A DNA stretch of 64,000 bases from Prosthecobacter sp. (GTDB lineage: Bacteria; Verrucomicrobiota; Verrucomicrobiia; Verrucomicrobiales; Verrucomicrobiaceae), in the NCBI RefSeq assembly GCF_034366625.1, contig NZ_JAXMIH010000005.1:124001-188000 (forward strand), given 5' to 3'. Every line of letters starts with the position of its first letter. Within the stretch, counting starts at the first letter, position 1. Both the position numbers and the translations under genes were made by a program. The notes under the pieces were generated by a model that did not search any database, had not been told where the DNA came from, and saw only the letters and a program-made list of their open reading frames with translations. Shown here in pieces: positions 50,806 through 58,527 of the stretch.

Positions 50806-51300
50806 TTAGTTCCAGAGCGCGGACTGCTGGCTGACCAGTTCTTCCTTGCCTCGCAGGACGCTCACGCGCCATGCGACCACACGGCCGCTTTTTTGATATT
50901 CCTGGCCGGTGATCTGGAATTTGGAAATGTTGCTGCGGCGGATGTCATCGACGATCTGCTCCTGTACACGTTTGCTCAGGCCGGAGAGCGCCTGCTGATA
51001 TTCAAACCGTACCGTCACTGGTTCGCTGCGGTCATCAGCCTTCCAGAACACGGTGTAGTAATGACCGAAGCGATCCATGATTTGTTCCTTCGTCACCGCG
51101 CCATAGACGTGATGCTCGCGCTCAAAGAGAATCGCCGGATCCTGCGAGCGCGGCTGGTAGTTCGGCATCAGATGGTAGTATTTCACCTTGCCGATGCGGC
51201 CTCCCGGACCCTCGACTGCACTGGAGCACGCGGAAAGAAAAAGGGCCAGGATGGCAAGGCATCCGAGGCGGAGGCAGGGGGGGCGTGTCTCTGTCGTCAT
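50806..51300 (-). CDS. Hypothetical lipoprotein
   Basis: A 164-residue protein with a lipoprotein signal (LRLGCLAILALFLSACSSAV, lipobox LSAC). The mature part has a beta-rich pattern (VKYYHLMPNYQPRS, HYYTVFWKADDRSEPVTVRF) and a helix (LSKRVQEQIVDDIRRSNISK). I do not recognise the family. It is the first gene of the minus-strand run that leads into the STAS, phosphatase, grpE and dnaJ genes (11 bases to STAS), so it may be a stress-related envelope protein. Confidence 0.82.
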   Translation of the reverse strand: MTTETRPPCLRLGCLAILALFLSACSSAVEGPGGRIGKVKYYHLMPNYQPRSQDPAILFEREHHVYGAVTKEQIMDRFGHYYTVFWKADDRSEPVTVRFEYQQALSGLSKRVQEQIVDDIRRSNISKFQITGQEYQKSGRVVAWRVSVLRGKEELVSQQSALWN

Positions 51301-51375
51301 GGAGGGGTGAATATTGGATTGAGATTCAGCATGTCAACGTCCCCTTCGATTCTTTGACTGTCCGAAGGACATAAT

Positions 51376-53709
51376 TCACAAAAGTGAGACTGGATCGACG
51401 TCCCAGGTCACGATTACGTCGTTTGGCAGCGTCGTCGCCTCGATCACGCGCTGAATGTGGCGGCACAGCGGGCGGATTTTGGGCGAACGCAACAAAAGCT
51501 GGTAGCGGTACTGCCCATGCGCCTTCGCCATCGCACACGGAGCCGGTTCGCCCATGATCACGCCTTCCGGCAAACCTTCCAACAGCCGGCGATGCAGCGT
51601 TTGCAGGGCAAATTCCGCCATCGTTTGATGTTTTCCCCGGCTGGCCAGCAGCACGACGTGCGTGTACGGCGGGTAGTGGAACGCCCGGCGCTGCTCCAGC
51701 TCCTGCTGCGCGAAGCCCTCGAAGTCGTTGTGGCGGGAAAACTGCACCGCAGGACTGTGCGGGGCATACGTTTGCACCACGACCTCGCCTTTGACCTCTC
51801 CGCGTCCGGCGCGGCCCGCCACCTGCACCAGCAGTTGCAGCGTGCGCTCCGCCGCGCGGAAATCGGGCAGATTGAGGGCCAGATCGGCATTCAACACGCC
51901 CACCAGCGTCACATTGGGAAAATCGAGGCCTTTGGCGATCATCTGCGTGCCAATGATGAGATCCAGCTTCTGCGCCCGGAAATCCCGCAGCAGGTCGCGG
52001 AGCTGGTTTTTGCGCTGAATCGTGTCCGTATCGACCCGGGCGATGCGCGCCTGCGGAAACACCTCGCGCACCACTGTTTCGACTCGTTCCGTACCAAATC
52101 CGGCGAATTTCAGTCCCGGTTCCTGGCAGGACGGGCACTTCGACGGCGGCAGCCTTCGTGCACCGCACACGTGACAGACGAGGCGGTTCTCGTGCTTGTG
52201 CAACGTCATCGGAATGCTGCAATCCTGGCACTGCACCGTCTCGCCGCAGCCCAGGCAGGTCAGCGAGGTGTTGAAGCCGCGCCGGTTCAAAAACAGGATC
52301 GTCTGCTCCTTCTTCTCCAAACGTGACGTGATCGCCGCCCGCAGCTTTTCAGAGAGGATGCCCGCGTTTGCCACGCTCGTTCCCGTGCCTTTGCGCCGCT
52401 CCATGCGCATATCGACGATGCGGATCAGCGGCAGCGTGCGTCCATCGGTGCGCTGCAAGAGCTTGAGCAGCTCGTACTTGCCGCTGGCGGCATTTTCAAA
52501 GGATTCCAGGCTTGGTGTCGCGCTGCCAAGCAGAACGACGCATTTTTCAAGGCTGCCGCGCACCACCGCCACATCACGCGCATGGTAGCGCGGCGTTTCG
52601 TCCTGCTTGAACGACGGTTCGTGCTCCTCATCCACGATGATGATGCCCAGCCGCTCCAGCGGCGCGAAAATCGCGCTGCGCGCTCCAATCACGATGTCGG
52701 CGCGGTCCTCGTGAATCTTGAACCATTCATCGTGGCGCTCGCCATCGCTCAAATGACTGTGCAGGACCGCGATTCGCTCGTGGCGGTCGGAAAAACGCGC
52801 CTTGAAGCGCTCAATCGTCTGCGGCGTCAGCGCGATCTCCGGTACCAGTACCAGCGCCGTGCCGCCACGCTCGATCACGCGTGCAATAGCCTGCAAATAC
52901 ACCTCCGTCTTGCCGCTGCCCGTGATGCCATGCAGCAGGATCGGTTTCGATTTCTCCGCCAAATCAATCGCTGCCGCGATGCGTGTGTAAGCCGCCTGCT
53001 GTTCGTCTGTGAACACCAGCGCCTGGCTGGGCAGGAACTCCTCGTCGTGAAACGGATCGCGCTCCACACGCACCTCGCTGCGCGTGATCCAGCCCGCCTT
53101 GAGCAGTGGTTTGAGGATCGTTGCCGCACGTGGCACATCCTGACGGATCTGACTCAGCGTCGCCTCGCCTTTGAAGCTGCGCAGGATATCGAGCACCCGT
53201 GCCTGCATCGGCGCTTTGTTGCGCAGTTTCTCGAATTCCGCCGGGGCGGGCTCCTTCACCAACTTCAGATGGCTGTCCATCACGAAGCTGCCTGGTTTGT
53301 CGCGCACCGCCTGCGGCAGCATCGTGCGCAGTACCGTATGCACCGAGACGACGTAATATTCCGCGATCCAGCGCGCCAACTTGAGCAGCCCCGGCGTGAA
53401 CATTGGCCGCTTCCCGATGAGCGAGGCGACTTCCTTGAGTTTTCCACGATGCGGCGACTCATCCAGCAACTCCAGCACCACCGCGTTCACGCGGCGGTTT
53501 TGCAGTGGCACCATCACCCGCGATCCCACCACCAGCTCGTCCGCCAGCGTCTCGGGAATCGCATAATCCAGCTCCATCGCCGCTGCGCCTTCGAGCTGCA
53601 CGCGGGCGACGCGTGTCTCGCTTGGCTGCGGGCCCGGCGCATCCACCGCCATGCCAAACAGATCGCTCTGCTTTGGCTTGGAAGGGTTGTTCGGCGGGGT
53701 TTGCGGCAT
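51376..53709 (-). CDS. priA: Primosomal protein N' (PriA helicase)
   Basis: A 777-residue 3'-5' helicase that restarts stalled replication forks. The N-terminal DNA-binding part includes PLQNRRVNAVVLELLD and ARWIAEYYVVSVHTVLRTML. The helicase core has Walker A in LLHGITGSGKTEVYLQAI, IALTPQTIERFKARF, DEEHEPSFKQDETPRYHARD, GSATPSLESF and LVQVAGRAGRGEVKGEVVVQ. The zinc-binding insertion has eight cysteines (CLGC, CQDC, CHVC, CPSC). Length is slightly above E. coli PriA. A Lys/Pro-rich N-terminal extension of about 30 residues precedes the conserved part. Confidence 0.96.
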   Translation of the reverse strand: MPQTPPNNPSKPKQSDLFGMAVDAPGPQPSETRVARVQLEGAAAMELDYAIPETLADELVVGSRVMVPLQNRRVNAVVLELLDESPHRGKLKEVASLIGKRPMFTPGLLKLARWIAEYYVVSVHTVLRTMLPQAVRDKPGSFVMDSHLKLVKEPAPAEFEKLRNKAPMQARVLDILRSFKGEATLSQIRQDVPRAATILKPLLKAGWITRSEVRVERDPFHDEEFLPSQALVFTDEQQAAYTRIAAAIDLAEKSKPILLHGITGSGKTEVYLQAIARVIERGGTALVLVPEIALTPQTIERFKARFSDRHERIAVLHSHLSDGERHDEWFKIHEDRADIVIGARSAIFAPLERLGIIIVDEEHEPSFKQDETPRYHARDVAVVRGSLEKCVVLLGSATPSLESFENAASGKYELLKLLQRTDGRTLPLIRIVDMRMERRKGTGTSVANAGILSEKLRAAITSRLEKKEQTILFLNRRGFNTSLTCLGCGETVQCQDCSIPMTLHKHENRLVCHVCGARRLPPSKCPSCQEPGLKFAGFGTERVETVVREVFPQARIARVDTDTIQRKNQLRDLLRDFRAQKLDLIIGTQMIAKGLDFPNVTLVGVLNADLALNLPDFRAAERTLQLLVQVAGRAGRGEVKGEVVVQTYAPHSPAVQFSRHNDFEGFAQQELEQRRAFHYPPYTHVVLLASRGKHQTMAEFALQTLHRRLLEGLPEGVIMGEPAPCAMAKAHGQYRYQLLLRSPKIRPLCRHIQRVIEATTLPNDVIVTWDVDPVSLL

Positions 53710-53814
53710 GCGGTCATCCTAGCCGCCGTGAATCACACGCCAAAACGATTCTTCTTTTGAGAAACGAACACGCCCGTGCCATCGTTCCCACGCAGCAGCA
53801 CGGAGCGATACGGC

Positions 53815-54624
53815 ATGTGGGACTTTCTGACAGAGCACTGGCGCGACGGCGTGGAGATCATCATCCTCGCCGCGCTGGCGTATCATGGATACCTGTTTTT
53901 CCGTGCGACACGTGGCGCGCGCATTCTGACGGGCCTGCTCATTCTGCTGCTGAGCCTCGCACTCATCTCGCTTTTGCTGGAGCTTTCGGTCATCAGCGGG
54001 CTGTTGCAGCGCTTCTCGGTCTTCCTCGCGATTGCGCTGGTCATCATCTTCCAGCCCGAATTGCGCCGCGTGCTGGCGGAACTGGGCAGCAGCCGCATTT
54101 TTTCCTTCAACCGCCCCGATCCCGAGGCGCTGGACGTGCTGATGGAGGCGATGCAGCAGCTTTCGTCACGCCGTTGCGGGGCGTTGTTCGCTTTGAAGCG
54201 TGGCATTGATCTCAAGCCCTATGCCGAATCTGGCATCGAACTGGATGCGGTCATCTCGGTGGAGCTCATCACCACCATCTTCCACCCCAAGACCTCCCTG
54301 CATGACGGCGGCATGATCATCGACCAGGGCCGCATCGCTGCCGCTGGCTGTGTGTTTCCTGTGAGCCAGAGAGATGTGCAGGACCGTGCCATCGGCCTGC
54401 GGCATCGGGCCGGCATGGGCATTTCCGACGAGACGGACGCCATCGCGCTGGCGGTGTCTGAGGAAAGCGGTGCGCTCTCGCTATGCTATCAGGGCAGGCT
54501 CGAACACGACCTGGAGCCGGATGAACTGCGTAACCGCATCAACGAAATCCTGAACGAAGGTTCGGGCACAGGCGCGGCGGAACCCCAACAGGAGGGCGGT
54601 CATGAACTGGGGTCATCGATTTAA
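53815..54624 (+). CDS. cdaA: Diadenylate cyclase CdaA
   Basis: A 269-residue enzyme that makes c-di-AMP from two ATP. Three N-terminal helices (about 10-70) anchor it, followed by the conserved IIFQPELRRVLAELG, and the DisA_N domain (about 95-250). The cyclase motifs are LHDGG at Asp164-Gly165-Gly166, where DGA is usual, and RHR at 196-198 (LRHRAGMGISDETDAIALAV, then SEESGALSLCYQG). The start at 53815 (MWDFLTEHWRDGVEI) has GGAG about 8 bases upstream, one of the few Shine-Dalgarno motifs in the window. It is followed by an overlapping CdaR-like gene and glmM, the classic cdaA-cdaR-glmM order. Confidence 0.93.
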   Translation: MWDFLTEHWRDGVEIIILAALAYHGYLFFRATRGARILTGLLILLLSLALISLLLELSVISGLLQRFSVFLAIALVIIFQPELRRVLAELGSSRIFSFNRPDPEALDVLMEAMQQLSSRRCGALFALKRGIDLKPYAESGIELDAVISVELITTIFHPKTSLHDGGMIIDQGRIAAAGCVFPVSQRDVQDRAIGLRHRAGMGISDETDAIALAVSEESGALSLCYQGRLEHDLEPDELRNRINEILNEGSGTGAAEPQQEGGHELGSSI

Positions 54625-54784
54625 GCAGCTGTTCACCCGCAACTGGCGCGAGAAGCTCATCTCGATCCTGCTGGCGTTTTTGTTCTGGTACATGATCAAG
54701 GCGCAGGATGCGCGCTCCACGCAGCCGCACCCCAGTGCCCGGCCCGCACCTGCCGCACCCGCTGCGCCTGCCGCACGGCTTTGA
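54602..54784 (+). CDS. Very short CdaR/YbbR-like membrane anchor
   Basis: A 60-residue protein, MNWGHRFKQLFTRNWREKLI followed by SILLAFLFWYMIKAQ and an Ala/Pro-rich tail. The pattern of a basic NW..K start followed at once by one hydrophobic helix ending in W[YF] is that of the N-terminus of YbbR/CdaR proteins (NWGLKLLSLLLAFLLW). Those normally carry three to four extracytoplasmic YbbR repeats that are missing here. It overlaps the end of cdaA by 23 bases and sits exactly where cdaR lies in cdaA-cdaR-glmM operons. It may be a minimal CdaA partner; the family link rests on position and a short motif. Confidence 0.7.
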   Translation: MNWGHRFKQLFTRNWREKLISILLAFLFWYMIKAQDARSTQPHPSARPAPAAPAAPAARL

Positions 54785-54818
54785 CACTGGCGGCGTTTTG
54801 CGTTAGAACGCGCGTCCT

Positions 54819-56180
54819 ATGTCTGAAAAGCGCCAGTTCTTCGGCACCGACGGCGTGCGTGCCGTGGCCAATCGTCATCCCATGACCCCTGAGTTCGTCA
54901 TGCGCCTCGCGCAGGCCGCCGCCGTTGTGCTTGGCGGCAAACCGGCGGGCGGGGAGCGCCCCAAGGCCGTTCTGGGCCGCGACACCCGTGCTTCCGGTGA
55001 AATGCTGGAGGCCGCTCTCGCCGCTGGCCTCAATTCCGCCGGTGTCGATGTCATTCTCGCCGGCCAACTGCCCACGCCGGCCGTGGCGATGCTCAGTGCA
55101 CAGCTTGGAGCGCATTTTGGCGTCGTCATCTCAGCCTCGCACAACCCGTTCAAGGACAACGGCGTCAAATTCGTCCATGGCGACGGTCACAAGCTCAACG
55201 ACAAGACCGAGATAGCCATTGAGCGCCTCGTGCTTGGCAATGAGGACACGCCACGTCCCGAAGGTCGCGGCATTGGCCGCATCACCACGCTCGCTGATGG
55301 CGTGGAGCGTTATGTCACGCACGCAGTCGCTTCGATGGAAGGCGTACGCCTTGACGGCATGCGTGTCGCACTCGACAACGCGCACGGTGCTTCCTCCTAC
55401 ACCAGCGCTCTCGCCTTGGAGCAACTCGGCGCTGACGTTCAGGTCTTCCATTCCGAGCCGGACGGTTTCAACATCAACGAGGAGTGTGGCTGCACGCACG
55501 CCGAGGAGATCGAACGCATCGTGCGCCAGTCTCAGGCACAGGCGGGCATCGCGCATGACGGCGATGCGGATCGCATCGCGCTCTGCGATGAAGAAGCCAT
55601 CGCCCTTGATGGCGACGAACTCATGGCCATCGCCGCTGAAGCCATGCTGCGCAAAGGCACGCTCAAGCAGAATACGCTCGCCGTCACCGTGATGAGCAAC
55701 TACGGCCTCGACGACCTCGTCTCACGCCTTGGTGGCCGCGTCATCCGCACCGGCGTGGGTGATCGTTATGTGCTCGAAGAAATGCGTTCACGCGGCTTGA
55801 ACCTCGGCGGCGAGCAGAGCGGCCACATCATCTTCGGCGACTGGGCAACGACCGGCGACGGCCTCATCGCCGGCCTGCAAGTCCTGCGCATCATGAAGGA
55901 AACCGGCGAGACGCTCAGCCAGCTCCGCAAGTGCCTGAAAAAATTCCCGCAGTGCTCCCGCAACCTCCGCGTGCGCACCAAGCCGCCCATCGACCAGCTC
56001 GTCGAAGCGCAGAAAATCATGAAGGAGACCGAAAAGAAGCTCGGCGACTACGGCCGCGTCCTCCTCCGCTACTCCGGCACCGAATCGCTCATCCGCCTTC
56101 TCGTCGAAGGCCGTGATGTCGAATACCTCGAAGCCCAGGCCGATAAGATCGCCTCCGCCATTCTCGCGCAGATTGGGTAA
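54819..56180 (+). CDS. glmM: Phosphoglucosamine mutase
   Basis: A 453-residue alpha-D-phosphohexomutase that interconverts glucosamine 6-phosphate and 1-phosphate for peptidoglycan precursor synthesis. It opens with the typical FFGTDGVRAVANRHPMTPEF. The phosphoserine is Ser107 in VVISASHNPFKDNG, the metal loop is IAHDGDADRIALCDE, the sugar loop is LGGEQSGHIIF, and the phosphate site is RYSGTESLIRLLVEG. Length is normal. The gene follows cdaA and the short CdaR-like gene; GlmM is a known CdaA partner in Firmicutes, where it inhibits c-di-AMP synthesis. Confidence 0.97.
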   Translation: MSEKRQFFGTDGVRAVANRHPMTPEFVMRLAQAAAVVLGGKPAGGERPKAVLGRDTRASGEMLEAALAAGLNSAGVDVILAGQLPTPAVAMLSAQLGAHFGVVISASHNPFKDNGVKFVHGDGHKLNDKTEIAIERLVLGNEDTPRPEGRGIGRITTLADGVERYVTHAVASMEGVRLDGMRVALDNAHGASSYTSALALEQLGADVQVFHSEPDGFNINEECGCTHAEEIERIVRQSQAQAGIAHDGDADRIALCDEEAIALDGDELMAIAAEAMLRKGTLKQNTLAVTVMSNYGLDDLVSRLGGRVIRTGVGDRYVLEEMRSRGLNLGGEQSGHIIFGDWATTGDGLIAGLQVLRIMKETGETLSQLRKCLKKFPQCSRNLRVRTKPPIDQLVEAQKIMKETEKKLGDYGRVLLRYSGTESLIRLLVEGRDVEYLEAQADKIASAILAQIG

Positions 56181-56192
56181 ACTCATCCCGTT

Positions 56193-56363
56193 ATGAAAGA
56201 CCACTTTGAATCAGCCTTGGCGATTGGATCCTGCATCCTCATCGGCTGCGGCACGATTGGCATGGCGTTTGGAACACTGCCTGGACTGGTGGCAGGTGTT
56301 GTATCCATTGTCGTTGGATTCCGGCTTCTTAACCAAGCCTGGCAAATGTCAAAAAAACAGTGA
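56193..56363 (+). CDS. Hypothetical membrane microprotein
   Basis: A 56-residue open frame from ATG 56193, translating as MKDHFESALAIGSCILIGCG, then a hydrophobic stretch with Gly repeats (FGTLPGLVAGVVSIVVGF) and a polar end NQAWQMSKKQ. It has two membrane-helix-like segments, lies 12 bases after glmM and ends one base before the bioD GTG. The tight spacing supports translation as part of the operon. Function unknown. Confidence 0.6.
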   Translation: MKDHFESALAIGSCILIGCGTIGMAFGTLPGLVAGVVSIVVGFRLLNQAWQMSKKQ

Positions 56364-56364
56364 C

Positions 56365-56988
56365 GTGAGCCACTACTTCATCACCGGCACCGACACCGAC
56401 GCAGGTAAGACCTACGTCACCTGCCTGCTGCTGGAGGCTTTAAAACGTGCTGGCAAACGCGCTGCGGGGTTCAAGCCCTTCGTTTGCGGCCAGCGTGATG
56501 ACGCGATTCATCTCGCCAACGCCAGCAGTGACGGTTTGACCGTCGAGGAGGTCAATCCGGTCTGGTTCAAAGTGCCAGCCGCGCCCTACGCCGCCGCCTT
56601 GATGGAAAACCGCCGCTTCGAGCTGAACGAGGTCATCGCCAGCTTCCACGTTCTCGCGCAACGCCATGATCACGTCCTCATCGAAGGTGCCGGTGGCTGG
56701 GAAGTCCCGCTAAACGAATTCGCCACCATGGCCGACTTCGCGCAGCGCCTCGTACTGCCTGTCATCGTCGTCGTGAACAACAAACTCGGCTGCCTCAACC
56801 ACACCATCCTCACCGTCCGCAACATCCAGGCCCGTGGCCTCACCTGCGCTGGTATCATTCTCAACTACGTCCACGATGAACGCGACGCCGCCAGCATCAG
56901 CAACCGCATGGTGCTGGAGCATTTCCTTGATGTGCCCGTCCTCGCCGAAATCATGCACGGCGAGACGGAGATCGAGTGGCCCTTGTGA
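56365..56988 (+). CDS. bioD: Dethiobiotin synthase
   Basis: A 207-residue ATP-dependent enzyme that forms the ureido ring of dethiobiotin. The Walker-type loop is FITGTDTDAGKTYVTCLLLE, followed by GFKPFVCGQRDDAIHLANAS, PVWFKVPAAPYAAALMENRR and LIEGAGGWEVPLNEFATMAD. The adenine-binding NNK stretch is VVVNNKLGCLNHTILTVRNI. It starts with GTG one base after the microprotein stop. No other biotin genes are in the window, so it is separated from the rest of the pathway. Confidence 0.94.
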   Translation: MSHYFITGTDTDAGKTYVTCLLLEALKRAGKRAAGFKPFVCGQRDDAIHLANASSDGLTVEEVNPVWFKVPAAPYAAALMENRRFELNEVIASFHVLAQRHDHVLIEGAGGWEVPLNEFATMADFAQRLVLPVIVVVNNKLGCLNHTILTVRNIQARGLTCAGIILNYVHDERDAASISNRMVLEHFLDVPVLAEIMHGETEIEWPL

Positions 56989-57018
56989 GTTGAAAGTAAA
57001 ACAGTCACGGAGTCGTGG

Positions 57019-57047
57019 TTGACAAGGAACTCGGCCACATTTCCAAT
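57019..57047 (+). promoter_or_regulatory. Sigma-70-type promoter candidate
   Basis: A perfect TTGACA (57019-57024) and TCCAAT (57042-57047, 4 of 6 to consensus) are separated by 17 bases. The expected start site near 57054 lies about 38 bases before the ATG at 57092. Confidence 0.5.
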
Positions 57048-57091
57048 CGTGGCAATGGCAGGCACGTGCTCGTCATCACTTTCAAAACATC

Positions 57092-57589
57092 ATGAAAACA
57101 TCCCTCATTCTGTGCCTGGCAACCCTGATTGGCGCTCCTCTGGCGTTCGCCGACAAATCCGTTGATTTCCCGAAGGCCGCCCCCCTCCTGTCCGTCTCAC
57201 TGCCTGACGCCTGGGAAGTGGATATCGACGACGACGGCCTCATGGCCACGCCTTCGAAAGATGATGACAGCGTGATCGTCGAATTCGTCGAACTCGAAGC
57301 GGCGCTCGCCGATCACGATGCCGCCGTCAAAGAGGCCAAAGAGACCATGGCTGAATTCAAAAAAATGAAGTATGACGACATGGAGAAGGGCGAAAAAGAC
57401 GGCCTGGGCATCACCATCATCAACGCCACCGGCGAAGACGAGCACGGCAAGGCCTTCATCAACCTCGTGCTGCTCGCCAAGCCAGGAACCAAGAATTTCA
57501 TCCTGATGTCCTGCATTTCGTCCAAAGAAGGCAGCGACAAGCATGGCGCGGCCATTGGTGCGTTGATCCAGTCACTGAAGGCCAAATAA
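57092..57589 (+). CDS. Hypothetical small exported protein, paralogue of the next gene
   Basis: A 165-residue protein with a signal peptide (MKTSLILCLATLIGAPLAFA, cleavage before DKS). The mature form has VDFPKAAPLLSVSLPDAWEV, then acidic helices (ALADHDAAVKEAKETMAEFK) and a conserved GLGITIINATG, FINLVLLAKPGTKNFILMSC. The arrangement is the same as in the gene at 57680, so the two come from duplication. It is followed by an intrinsic terminator. No function can be assigned. Confidence 0.85.
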   Translation: MKTSLILCLATLIGAPLAFADKSVDFPKAAPLLSVSLPDAWEVDIDDDGLMATPSKDDDSVIVEFVELEAALADHDAAVKEAKETMAEFKKMKYDDMEKGEKDGLGITIINATGEDEHGKAFINLVLLAKPGTKNFILMSCISSKEGSDKHGAAIGALIQSLKAK

Positions 57590-57621
57590 GCCGGTTTCAG
57601 CCTCTGATTCACCTGAGCGAC

Positions 57622-57654
57622 CCCTTTTTCACCTCTTGAAGAAGGGTTTTTTTT
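57622..57654 (+). terminator. Intrinsic terminator between the two paralogous exported proteins
   Basis: CCCTT (57622-57626) pairs with AAGGG (57642-57646) in an extended CCCTTTTTC ... GAAGAAGGG hairpin, directly followed by eight T residues (57647-57654). Confidence 0.75.
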
Positions 57655-57679
57655 ATTTTAATCCACACTCACACATCCC

Positions 57680-58171
57680 ATGAAAGCATCCCTCCTTCTC
57701 TGCCTCACCGTTCTCGCGCTCACGCCGCTTGCGAATGCCGATCAAGTCATCAACTACCCTGCCGAGAAACCGATCTTCTCCATTGCCTTTCCGGACGGCT
57801 GGAAAGTGGAAACCGATGACCAATCCGTCTCCGCGTCGTCCGCAGACGAGCTCGTGAACATGGAACTCATCGCCCTGGATGCCGATGAGGCCGCCAGCGC
57901 CATCGACGATGCCAAGGAAGGCCTCGAAGAAGAGCTCAAAGGCATCAAATGGCTCGCCGAGCCGGAGAAAGGTGAGATCAATGGCATCGGCGTGACCTTC
58001 CTGAACGGCAACGTGACCGTCGAAGGCGTGAAGATGGCCGTGAACTGCGCCGTGTTTGCCCCCAAGAAGACGGACAAGTTCTTCATGCTCTTCAATATCA
58101 TCCCGCTGGAATCGCTGAAGCAGCATGGCGACGATGTCAGCAAGGTGCTCAACTCCATCAAAGGCAAATGA
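57680..58171 (+). CDS. Hypothetical small exported protein, paralogue of the previous gene
   Basis: A 163-residue protein with signal peptide MKASLLLCLTVLALTPLANA. The mature form INYPAEKPIFSIAFPDGWKV mirrors the upstream paralogue, as do INGIGVTFLNGNVTVEGVKM and DKFFMLFNIIPLE. The common layout resembles small periplasmic domains that carry a conserved aromatic Gly-Trp turn (PDGWK, PDAWE). Its stop overlaps the start of the membrane protein at 58168 (ATGA), so it is coupled to that gene. Confidence 0.85.
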   Translation: MKASLLLCLTVLALTPLANADQVINYPAEKPIFSIAFPDGWKVETDDQSVSASSADELVNMELIALDADEAASAIDDAKEGLEEELKGIKWLAEPEKGEINGIGVTFLNGNVTVEGVKMAVNCAVFAPKKTDKFFMLFNIIPLESLKQHGDDVSKVLNSIKGK

Positions 58172-58527
58172 GCGAAGAACCCTCCGCCATTGCCGTGAAG
58201 ACGGGCGTTTCTGTCGCGTGGGTGATTTGCGGCGTTCTCTTCATCGTGCTTTGGATCATCGCCCATGTCGCCTGGGGCATGATGTCCTTGATGGCCAATG
58301 TGATGGCCAATGACTCGGGCGCAGCCTCCGGGGATACACACATGACGCTCATTGTTGGCATGCTGGGCGGTCAAATCCTCGCCGGTGGGGCCGGTATTCC
58401 CGCCGGGCTGGCCTTTTTCTGGCGCGGCAGGCGCAAACTGCTGCTGTGGCTGTTTGCCGCTCTCTTTGCCAGTGGCGCACTCATCCAGGCCGGTGTTTTC
58501 TGGTCCTTCTTCTCTTCCATGCCATGA
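58168..58527 (+). CDS. Hypothetical membrane protein
   Basis: A 119-residue protein with four hydrophobic helices (VSVAWVICGVLFIVLWIIAH, a middle pair around IVGMLGGQILAGGAGIPAGL, and LLWLFAALFASGALIQAGVF). No recognisable family. It overlaps both neighbours by ATGA, so three genes (57680, 58168, 58524) are translationally coupled and probably work together at the envelope. Confidence 0.8.
   Translation: MSEEPSAIAVKTGVSVAWVICGVLFIVLWIIAHVAWGMMSLMANVMANDSGAASGDTHMTLIVGMLGGQILAGGAGIPAGLAFFWRGRRKLLLWLFAALFASGALIQAGVFWSFFSSMP

Noticed and set aside
51359-51371. Hairpin TGTCCGAAGGACA behind priA
   Set aside because: The stem is only 5 bp and no T-run follows on either strand, so I did not call a terminator.
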